Assembly (NCBI GenBank): GCA_021647405.1
Contig: JAKIUU010000004.1
Coordinates: forward strand, 54,019-118,018
Reading direction: 5' to 3'
DNA: 64,000 nucleotides
Origin: Flavobacteriaceae bacterium
Lineage (GTDB): Bacteria > Bacteroidota > Bacteroidia > Flavobacteriales > Flavobacteriaceae
This document shows positions 24,619 through 31,570 of this stretch, piece by piece. The notes below the pieces were generated by a model. That model was not told the origin of the DNA, did not search any database, and worked only from the letters and a program-made list of their open reading frames with translations. The first letter of the stretch is position 1; every line of letters starts with the position of its first letter. The translations under genes were made by a program, and so were the position numbers.

Positions 24619-25344
24619 ATGAAAAAAATAACAGCATTATTTTTCTTTGTTAGCTTGACAATTACAACAGTACAAGCCCAATGGTTCAACAAACACATAA
24701 AAGGCAAAGGTAGAATGACAGAAGTAACACGACAGGTATCAGATTATGATGGTGTAAACGTTGGCGGTTCTTTCGACGTAAAATTAATAGCCGGAAAAGA
24801 GGGTAAAATAGTCATAAAAGCTGAAGAAAATTTAATACCCTATTTAATAACAGAGGTAAAAAACAATCAGTTAAAAATAAAATGGCAAAAGGGAATCAGT
24901 ATAAATTCACATAAGCGCATCATTGTTATTGTGCCTATAAAAGAAATTTCTAAAGTATCATTAGCAGGATCTGGCGATGTTTATACAGAGAATTGTGTCA
25001 TTGATACAGGTAATTTAAAAGTTTCTTTAGCGGGTTCTGGCGATATAAGTATAGCTCTGAGAACAACAAATGTTTCTGTCAGTGTGGCTGGTTCTGGCGA
25101 TATCCGCTTAAATGGATCAACCGATAGTTTTAAGGCGTCTATTGCAGGGTCGGGAGATATTCATGCTTTTGATTTAAAAACCAAAACAGCCTCTTTAAAG
25201 ATAGCTGGTTCAGGAGGTATAAGAGTAAGTACTTCAGATATGCTAAAAGCAAATATAGCCGGATCGGGCGATATTTATTACAAAGGCAGCCCTAAAGAAG
25301 ACGTACACATTGCAGGCTCGGGTAGTATAATCTTAAGACACTAA
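24619..25344 (+). CDS. Secreted head-GIN domain protein (DUF2807)
   Basis: 241 residues with a signal peptide (about 1-20, ending QAQ). The head-GIN domain begins with DGVNVGGSFDVKLIAG. The motif AGSGD(I/V) or AGSG(G/S)I recurs six to seven times at about 20-residue intervals (SLAGSGDVYTENC, SLAGSGDISIAL, SVAGSGDIRLNG, SIAGSGDIHAFD, KIAGSGGIRVST, NIAGSGDIYYKG, HIAGSGSIILRH), each at a turn of a predicted right-handed beta helix. Last gene of the sigma cluster, 11 bp after the DUF4097 gene and closed by a strong terminator. Function unknown; location periplasmic or surface. Confidence 0.82.
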   Translation: MKKITALFFFVSLTITTVQAQWFNKHIKGKGRMTEVTRQVSDYDGVNVGGSFDVKLIAGKEGKIVIKAEENLIPYLITEVKNNQLKIKWQKGISINSHKRIIVIVPIKEISKVSLAGSGDVYTENCVIDTGNLKVSLAGSGDISIALRTTNVSVSVAGSGDIRLNGSTDSFKASIAGSGDIHAFDLKTKTASLKIAGSGGIRVSTSDMLKANIAGSGDIYYKGSPKEDVHIAGSGSIILRH

Positions 25345-25360
25345 AAAAACATATTAATAT

Positions 25361-25401
25361 AAAAAAAGAGAACTTATTTTTAAAATAAGTTCTCTTTTTT
25401 T
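25361..25401 (+). terminator. Strong terminator of the second sigma cluster
   Basis: AAAAAAAGAGAACTTATTTT (25361-25380) is the reverse complement of 25382-25401, an almost 20-bp stem with T-run, 16 bp after the GIN gene. Confidence 0.92.
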
Positions 25402-25528
25402 ATGGAATAATTCTTATTAGTAAAAAATAGTATTTTGTGAATTACTCATTTTTACTGTTTTAGCAGAATTAAGGATGTCTCATATTTGCTGTATCAAAAA
25501 GATTTATTAACCAATAAAAAATTATGTT

Positions 25529-25960
25529 ATGAAAAAATTAATTTTAAGTTTAGCATGCATTTTGAATTTAACATTTTCTTATAGTGCAACACCAATTGTA
25601 AAAGTATCACAACCTATTAATGGTTTAGATGACCTAGTTTATTTAAACGAAGAAGAAGCCGATGTTCCCTTCGATTTTGATTATAAAGCGTATTTACCAA
25701 AAGGTTTTAATCCTTATGATTTGACTGATAATGGTGCTGATATCACATTGTGGGTAGAAGAGGAGGAAGCGGATGAGTCATTCGATTTTGATTATATACA
25801 ATACTTGCCTGTAGGCTTTAATCCCAATAAAGAATTGAATACTCTTTTTTTAGAGGAAGTAGAATGGGTTGATGAAGACGAAGACGAAGCCTTTAACTTT
25901 GATACAAAAGCATACTTTAATAAAAGTAATTCAAAAACATACTTGAGCAGTATTTTATAA
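25529..25960 (+). CDS. Secreted acidic protein with triplicated FDFD motif
   Basis: 143 residues with a signal peptide (about 1-20, ending SYSA). Two near-identical 22-residue blocks follow, EEEADVPFDFDYKAYLPKGF and EEEADESFDFDYIQYLPVGF (each ending NP), then a third shorter copy DEDEAFNFDTKAYFNKSN. The mature part is strongly acidic with alternating aromatic residues. No known domain is recognised. Monocistronic: preceded by a 180-bp gap and followed by its own terminator. A secreted role, perhaps metal or matrix binding, would be a guess. Confidence 0.72.
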   Translation: MKKLILSLACILNLTFSYSATPIVKVSQPINGLDDLVYLNEEEADVPFDFDYKAYLPKGFNPYDLTDNGADITLWVEEEEADESFDFDYIQYLPVGFNPNKELNTLFLEEVEWVDEDEDEAFNFDTKAYFNKSNSKTYLSSIL

Positions 25961-26027
25961 AAAGCACAATTAGCTTTAAAAGCGGTAAAGATTGTAAAAC
26001 AGTAGAAAATTTTATAAAACTAATTTT

Positions 26028-26061
26028 AAAAAGGGTTTCACTTAATAGTGAGGCCCTTTTT
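26028..26061 (+). terminator. Terminator after the FDFD-motif gene
   Basis: 15-bp stem with two G-T pairs: AAAAAGGGTTTCACT (26028-26042) with AGTGAGGCCCTTTTT (26047-26061), 4-nt loop. Confidence 0.85.
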
Positions 26062-26079
26062 ATATAATAATAGTTTCTT

Positions 26080-27255
26080 TTAGTAATTTCGGTATTTAGC
26101 CGTTTCGTTGTAAACGTGTGTTAGAATGTCTTGTTCTTGTTGGGTAAATGTCAAACCTTTACGAGCCATGACTTTACTTGCCACTTCGAATACTTTGGGT
26201 AATTTATATTCTGTAAAGCCAGCACTGCCACCCCAAGAAAAAGAAGGTATAAAATTTCTTGGAAAGTTGCCACCGTAAATATTGGCACTTACGCCCACAA
26301 TGGTACCTGTATTAAACATGGTATTGATACCACATTTAGAATGGTCGCCCATTATAAGGCCACAAAATTGAAGCCCTGTATCTTTAAAACGTTCTGTTTC
26401 GTAATGCCACAATTTAACGTTGGCATAATTGTTTTTAAGATTAGAGTTGTTGGTATCGGCACCCAAGTTGCACCATTCACCTATAACAGAGTTGCCTAAA
26501 AAGCCATCGTGGGCTTTGTTAGAGTAACCGAAGAAAACAGAATTATTAACCTCGCCACCCACTTTACAATGAGGTCCTAAAGTGGTAGCACCATATATTT
26601 TAGCGCCCATTTTTAATAGAGAATTTTGCCCCATCGCAAAGGGGCCTCTAATCATACAAGCTTCCATAATTTCGGCTTCTTTACCAATATAAATAGGCCC
26701 TTTAGAAGCGTTGAGAACAGCAATTTCTACTTTAGCCCCTTCTTCTAAAAAAATATTTTCTTTATTGATACAATGGACAGTATCTGGTATGGGTTGTGAC
26801 ACACGTCCTTTGGTAATTATTTCAAAATCAAGTTTAATAGCGGCCTCGTTTAACTTAAAAATATCACATACATTTTTTATTTGTAAAATATTTTCATTTA
26901 CCTCTGTACAATTGTAGGAGCTGAAATCTACTATTTCTTGGGTATTGCTGGTAAAAAAAGCTATTACAGTGCCGTTTTTTAAAAGGGCTTCATTTTCTTT
27001 TAGTTTCCTAACTTTTTTAGCCAAATTTAGAGTTGGAATAAAGGAAGCATTCACCATAATATTGGCTTGAAATTCTACCATAGGATATTTGTCGGTCAAA
27101 TAGTCTTCTGTAATTGTGGTTGTGGTAGTGCTGAGTAAGTTTTCCCACTTCTCGCGAAGGGTTAAAATACCAACGCGAATATCTGCTACAGGACGGGTAT
27201 ATGTTAACGGTAATAGTGCATTGCGGACATCGCTATCAAAAAGAATGACGTTCAT
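26080..27255 (-). CDS. GlmU-like sugar nucleotidyltransferase/left-handed beta-helix protein
   Basis: Start taken at the ATG at 27255 (MNVILFDSDVRNALLPLTYT); the frame can be extended 6 codons to a TTG, but the shorter form has the family N-terminus. 391 residues. The N-terminal half (~1-190) resembles the GlmU-type nucleotidyltransferase fold with a shortened nucleotide loop (LTYTRPVADIRVGILTLREK). The C-terminal half (~195-360) is a left-handed beta helix with hexapeptide repeats (IYIGKEAEIMEACMIRGPFA, GPHCKVGGEVNNSVFFGYSN). Flavobacterial members are annotated as GlmU family proteins; the actual reaction (UDP-GlcNAc synthesis or another sugar activation) cannot be told. Single gene. Confidence 0.8.
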   Translation of the reverse strand: MNVILFDSDVRNALLPLTYTRPVADIRVGILTLREKWENLLSTTTTTITEDYLTDKYPMVEFQANIMVNASFIPTLNLAKKVRKLKENEALLKNGTVIAFFTSNTQEIVDFSSYNCTEVNENILQIKNVCDIFKLNEAAIKLDFEIITKGRVSQPIPDTVHCINKENIFLEEGAKVEIAVLNASKGPIYIGKEAEIMEACMIRGPFAMGQNSLLKMGAKIYGATTLGPHCKVGGEVNNSVFFGYSNKAHDGFLGNSVIGEWCNLGADTNNSNLKNNYANVKLWHYETERFKDTGLQFCGLIMGDHSKCGINTMFNTGTIVGVSANIYGGNFPRNFIPSFSWGGSAGFTEYKLPKVFEVASKVMARKGLTFTQQEQDILTHVYNETAKYRNY

Positions 27256-27338
27256 CAGATATATTTTTAACAAAGATAAGCTAACAAATCAATTTGCTCA
27301 AATTTTAAAAACGAATTCTTTATTTTTAGAAAAAGTAC

Positions 27339-27375
27339 AAAGAGTACCCCTTATTTTTGATAAGGGGTACTCTTT
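27339..27375 (-). terminator. Terminator of the nifJ transcript
   Basis: 16-bp stem, AAAGAGTACCCCTTAT (27339-27354) with ATAAGGGGTACTCTTT (27360-27375), A/T runs outside; 5 bp beyond the nifJ stop on the minus strand. Confidence 0.88.
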
Positions 27376-27379
27376 TATA

Positions 27380-30300
27380 TTAAATATTTTGATACAATTC
27401 TAACTTTTCCCATTTTTCTTCAACACCTTGTTGTGCCTTTTCTAAGAGCTCTTTGGCTACTTTTGGGTTGTCTTTTACAACACGAGTAAATCGGGCTTCA
27501 TTATACATAAAATCCTCTAAAGGAATACTTGGCATTTTAGAATCGAGTTTAAATTTCTTTCCTTTTGCATTGTTAGGATTAAACCTAAACAGTGGCCAAA
27601 AACCGCTATTTACAGCTTTTGTTTGTTGGGTGGCACCGTGTTTTAAATCGTAACCATGTTCACCACAGTGAGAATAAGCGATAATAATTGAAGGACCGGG
27701 ATAGGCAACAGCTTCTTCAATGGCTTTGAGTGTTTGTAAATCTTTAGCACCCATTGCTATTTGTGCCACATAAACATTTCCGTAAGAGATGGCTTGTAGG
27801 GCAACGTCTTTTCTTTGTGTGCGTTTTCCTGCAATAGAGAACTTGGCACTGGCTCCCATAGGAGTCGATTTTGAAGCTTGGCCACCAGTATTAGAATATA
27901 CATGGGTATCAAGAACCAAAATATTAATATCTTCTCCAGAGGCTAATACATGGTCTAGTCCACCATAGCCAATATCATAGGCCCAGCCGTCGCCACCAAA
28001 TATCCAAACCATTTGTTTGCGTAAATATGTGGTTAAGCTAAGAAGTTTTTTAGCATCTACATCGTTTAAGGCTTCAAGAACAGATTTAAGTTTCTCGATA
28101 TCAGCAATTTTAATCTCTTTTTCTGCCTCTGTTTTTTCTTGATTGCTAACAATGGCATCTACAATGTCGCTACCTACTAATAGCTCTATTTTTTTGAGCA
28201 AATTAAAGGCTAATTCTTGTTTTTTAGTCAGCGCCAAACGCATGCCTAAACCGTACTCTGCATTGTCTTCGAATAATGAGTTTGCCCAAGCAGGTCCTCT
28301 GCCTTCTGCATTTTTTGTATATGGTGTGGTAGGGAGATTGCCTCCATATATTGAAGAACAACCTGTGGCATTGGCAACTATCATACTATCGCCATACAGC
28401 TGCGTAACAAGCTTAATATAAGGTGTTTCGCCACAACCGGAACAAGCGCCTGAGAATTCAAATAATGGTTCTAAGAATTGAGAGCCTTTTACATTGGTAA
28501 TGCTTAATTCTTTTCTGTCATAATAAGGCAGTTCATCAAAATAGTTCCAATTTATATTTTCAACTTCAGATTTTTCAATTTTGTTCCGCATGTTTATGGC
28601 TTTGAAGTCGGCATCTTCTTTACTTACAGCAGGACAAACAGCCACACATAAATCACATCCAGTACAATCTTCTGGAGAAACTTGTAGTAAATAAGATTCC
28701 TCTTTGGCATTAAAAGGTCTTCCTTTAGCAGGGACATGTTTAAATTCTGAAGGAATATTTTTGAGTTCGCTATTTGATACAACTTTAGATCTTATAGCTG
28801 CGTGTGGGCAAATCATAACACATTTATTACATTGTGTACACAGATTTTCATCATCCCAAATAGGGATAAAATCGGCAATACCACTTTTTTCGTATTTGGT
28901 GGTACCTGTAGGGAAGGTACCATCAACTGGAAAAGCACTAACAGGTAATTCATCGCCTTTTCCTTCTAAAATAACACCCAAAACTTTTTGCACAAATGCT
29001 GGTGCGTTTCCAGACATGGCAGTCGAGAATTCTTTTGAACTGGTTATTTTATTAGAGTAATGAACTTGATGAAGGTTTTCTAAGGCTTTATCGACTGCAT
29101 TAAAGTTCATTTGAACAACTTTATCACCTTTATGAGAATACGATTTTACAATGGCTTCTTTAATTTTCTTTATGGCTTCTTCTTTGGGAAGTACACCTGA
29201 AATAGCAAAGAAACAAGTTTGTAAAATTGTGTTGGTACGTTTGCCTAACTTGGCTTCAAGAGCTACGCTGGTAGCATCTATCACATAAAATATAAGTGAT
29301 TTACTGACAATTCTTTCTTGTAAAGTTTTAGGTAATTTATCCCAAACATCATCTTTAGAATAAGGTGAGTTTAACAAAAAGGTGCCGCCTCTTTTGAGGT
29401 CTTTGGCTATGTCGTATTTTTCAACAAAATTAAATTGATGGCAGGCAATAAAATCGGCTGTGTCAATTAAATAAGTAGAAGATATTGGTTTTGGACCGAA
29501 TCTGAGATGCGATATTGTCTGCGCGCCTGCTTTTTTAGAATCATATACAAAATAACCTTGAACGTAATTACCAGTTGTTTGACCGATAATTTTGATTGAG
29601 TTTTTATTTCCACCCACAGTTCCATCAGAACCTAAGCCATAAAACATACAGTTAATGGTATCTTTCTCTGTTCTGTACTCTGGATTAAAATCTAAGCTGG
29701 TATGTGTAACATCATCATTAATACCAATGGTAAAGTGATTTTTAGGTTTTAAATTTAAAAGTTCGTCATAAATACCCTTAACCATTGCAGGTGTAAATTC
29801 TTTTGATGATAAGCCATATCTGCCTCCTATAATATTTGGCATTGCTTTACCGTATTCAACAAAAGCACTTATTATATCAAGATATAGTGGATCTCCAATA
29901 CTTCCGGGTTCTTTTGTGCGGTCTAAAACAGCTATTTTAGTTACTGTTTTAGGAATCATATCCATAATGTGTTCAATAGAGAAAGGTCTGAATAATCTTA
30001 CAAAAATAGCGCCTACTTTTTCGCCATCACCAACCATTTTTTCAATAGTTTCTGCTACAGCTCCTGCACCAGAACCCATTATAATAATCATGCGCTCGGC
30101 ATCTTTAGCGCCTATGTAGTCAAATAATTTATAGGATCTGCCTGTGTGGTTGTAAAATTCGTCCATAACATCTTGAACAATTTTAGGCACGGCATTGTAA
30201 TAAGTATTGGCCGCTTCTCTGGCTTGAAAAAACACATCAGGATTTTGAGAAGTCCCTCTAATTACAGGATTATCTGGATTTAGCCCCCTGTTTCTGTGTT

Positions 30301-30910
30301 CTAAAATTTTATCTTCTGGCATCATTGCTTTTATGACCTCATCAGGAATGGCATCAATTTTAGATATTTCATGCGAGGTTCTAAATCCGTCAAAAATATT
30401 TAAAAAAGGAATTCTTGATTTTAAAGTAGCTACCTGAGAAATAAGTGCCATATCATGTGCTTCTTGAACTGAATTGCCAAATAACATGGCAAATCCGGTT
30501 TGGCGTGTTGCCATAACATCGCTGTGGTCTCCAAAAATAGATAGCGCATGTGTAGCAATGGTTCTTGCAGCAACGTGTATTACTGATGGCAAAAGCTCTC
30601 CGGCAATTTTATACATATTGGGAATCATTAGCAACAAGCCTTGTGAGGCTGTAAAGGTAGTGGTAAGTGCGCCTCCTTGTAATGATCCGTGAACCGCACC
30701 AGACGCGCCACCTTCACTTTGCATTTCAACAATTTTAGGAATGTTATCCCATATATTATTATCGCCACGGGCACTAAACACTTCGGCGTGTTCTCCCATT
30801 GGAGAAGCAGGTGTAATGGGATAGATGGCACAAATTTCGTTTGTTTTGTGAGCGATTATTGCAACCGCTTCATTGGCATCGCAAATAAGTTTTTTTGTTT
30901 CAGTTTTCAT
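27380..30910 (-). CDS. nifJ: Pyruvate:ferredoxin (flavodoxin) oxidoreductase, single chain
   Basis: 1176-residue homodimer-type enzyme converting pyruvate, CoA and oxidised ferredoxin/flavodoxin to acetyl-CoA and CO2. Domain order is normal: pyrimidine-binding domain (about 1-250, YPITPASPMGEHAEV), transketolase C-like domain (260-400), gamma domain (415-630), a 2x[4Fe-4S] ferredoxin domain near residue 690-770 (CTQCNKCVMICP and CTGCDLCVAVCP), and the TPP-binding domain (after about 810, with CSGCGETPY and IFGGDGWAYDIGYGG). All cluster cysteines are present. The enzyme is oxygen-sensitive in many organisms, so its presence suggests growth at low oxygen at times. Single gene with its own terminator and a palindromic element 31 bp before the start. 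Confidence 0.96.
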   Translation of the reverse strand: MKTETKKLICDANEAVAIIAHKTNEICAIYPITPASPMGEHAEVFSARGDNNIWDNIPKIVEMQSEGGASGAVHGSLQGGALTTTFTASQGLLLMIPNMYKIAGELLPSVIHVAARTIATHALSIFGDHSDVMATRQTGFAMLFGNSVQEAHDMALISQVATLKSRIPFLNIFDGFRTSHEISKIDAIPDEVIKAMMPEDKILEHRNRGLNPDNPVIRGTSQNPDVFFQAREAANTYYNAVPKIVQDVMDEFYNHTGRSYKLFDYIGAKDAERMIIIMGSGAGAVAETIEKMVGDGEKVGAIFVRLFRPFSIEHIMDMIPKTVTKIAVLDRTKEPGSIGDPLYLDIISAFVEYGKAMPNIIGGRYGLSSKEFTPAMVKGIYDELLNLKPKNHFTIGINDDVTHTSLDFNPEYRTEKDTINCMFYGLGSDGTVGGNKNSIKIIGQTTGNYVQGYFVYDSKKAGAQTISHLRFGPKPISSTYLIDTADFIACHQFNFVEKYDIAKDLKRGGTFLLNSPYSKDDVWDKLPKTLQERIVSKSLIFYVIDATSVALEAKLGKRTNTILQTCFFAISGVLPKEEAIKKIKEAIVKSYSHKGDKVVQMNFNAVDKALENLHQVHYSNKITSSKEFSTAMSGNAPAFVQKVLGVILEGKGDELPVSAFPVDGTFPTGTTKYEKSGIADFIPIWDDENLCTQCNKCVMICPHAAIRSKVVSNSELKNIPSEFKHVPAKGRPFNAKEESYLLQVSPEDCTGCDLCVAVCPAVSKEDADFKAINMRNKIEKSEVENINWNYFDELPYYDRKELSITNVKGSQFLEPLFEFSGACSGCGETPYIKLVTQLYGDSMIVANATGCSSIYGGNLPTTPYTKNAEGRGPAWANSLFEDNAEYGLGMRLALTKKQELAFNLLKKIELLVGSDIVDAIVSNQEKTEAEKEIKIADIEKLKSVLEALNDVDAKKLLSLTTYLRKQMVWIFGGDGWAYDIGYGGLDHVLASGEDINILVLDTHVYSNTGGQASKSTPMGASAKFSIAGKRTQRKDVALQAISYGNVYVAQIAMGAKDLQTLKAIEEAVAYPGPSIIIAYSHCGEHGYDLKHGATQQTKAVNSGFWPLFRFNPNNAKGKKFKLDSKMPSIPLEDFMYNEARFTRVVKDNPKVAKELLEKAQQGVEEKWEKLELYQNI

Positions 30911-30940
30911 AAGTAGTATTAAATATTAAAATGTTGTAAA

Positions 30941-30981
30941 AATAAGACGTCTTATTAATATTAACTATGATAATTGTCAAG
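30941..30981 (-). promoter_or_regulatory. Palindromic control region upstream of nifJ
   Basis: Contains a perfect 16-bp palindrome AATAAGACGTCTTATT (30941-30956), the 10-bp palindrome TTAATATTAA (30955-30964), and TATGATAATTGTCAAG (30966-30981). On the coding strand the last reads CTTGACAATTATCATA, offering a TTG(ACA) -33 element. The 16-bp palindrome lies between this and the start codon, where a repressor could act. The sequence identity of any regulator is unknown. Confidence 0.5.
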
Positions 30982-31133
30982 TTTTAAAGGGATTTTAAAA
31001 TATTATTTGAATTGCAAACTCATTAAAACCAGATTAATAAAACTTACAATATCAAAAAGGGGAAATAACCCCCTTGAGTTTGGGGAATTTAATAGAGCAT
31101 TGTAGAAATTAAATACATCAAATTTGTTGTGAA

Positions 31134-31271
31134 TTGAGGTTTATTCTTAATTGTTATATTTTGATTGTGTATTATATTCCTTGATTTAGTTATTAAGAAG
31201 GCAGTAAGATTCATTGAGGGGTAATCTTATTCCGACCAAACCCCATTCCAATTCTGGATTGGGGTTTTTTA
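31134..31271 (+). ncRNA. Candidate small RNA with promoter and terminator
   Basis: TTG (31134-31136), 18-bp spacer and TATATTTTG (31155-31163, one base longer than the TAnnTTTG box) suggest a start near 31170. The stretch then shows AAGATT...AATCTT (31217-31222 with 31233-31238 region) and ends in a terminator hairpin at 31238-31267 with T6. No ATG frame of useful length lies inside. This gives a ~100-nt transcript; alternatively it is an attenuated leader for the 62-residue gene at 31372. The remainder of 30982-31371 is AT-rich with nothing else recognised. Confidence 0.35.
31238..31270 (+). terminator. Terminator hairpin in the nifJ upstream spacer
   Basis: AAACCCCATTCCA (31238-31250) and TGGATTGGGGTTT (31255-31267) pair with one mismatch, 4-nt loop, six T residues at 31265-31270. 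No annotated gene precedes it on this strand. Confidence 0.75.
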
Positions 31272-31371
31272 TTTAAATTAAGGGGAAATGTCCCGATTGC
31301 TTTTGGGGAATAGCAATACCTTAAATATAAATAGTTTATAAGATATTTGAAACAACTAAAAAATTATTATT

Positions 31372-31560
31372 ATGGGAACTTTATCTATTTTAAACAAGGT
31401 GAAAGCTTATTATAATAAAGAGGGCTATTCAATGTCAACCAATTATAAAGGGCGTCTTCTTTCGACCACAGGCAGTACAGAAACCGCTGCTTATAAATCT
31501 ATGAAGTATTTAATGTCTTTTGTTGATTTTGCAGAAGAAAATAAACAAAGAGTTTTTTAA
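31372..31560 (+). CDS. Small conserved-looking protein, 62 residues
   Basis: ATG at 31372, preceded by an A/T-rich unstructured leader typical of Bacteroidota starts. The product starts MGTLSILNKVKAYYNKEGYS and contains STTGSTETAAYKSMKYLMSF and ENKQRVF at the end; it is soluble, with no signal peptide. The gene ends 10 bp from the carB stop (convergent). Composition and length suggest a real gene, but no domain is recognised. Confidence 0.55.
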   Translation: MGTLSILNKVKAYYNKEGYSMSTNYKGRLLSTTGSTETAAYKSMKYLMSFVDFAEENKQRVF

Positions 31561-31570
31561 ATCTGTTTGA

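Noticed and set aside
27256..27273. Six-codon N-terminal extension of the GlmU-like protein (TTG start)
   Set aside because: The ATG at 27255 starts the conserved MNVILFDSD sequence.
31134..31271. Interpretation as 6S RNA
   Set aside because: No long self-complementary rod with a central bubble; only two short hairpins.
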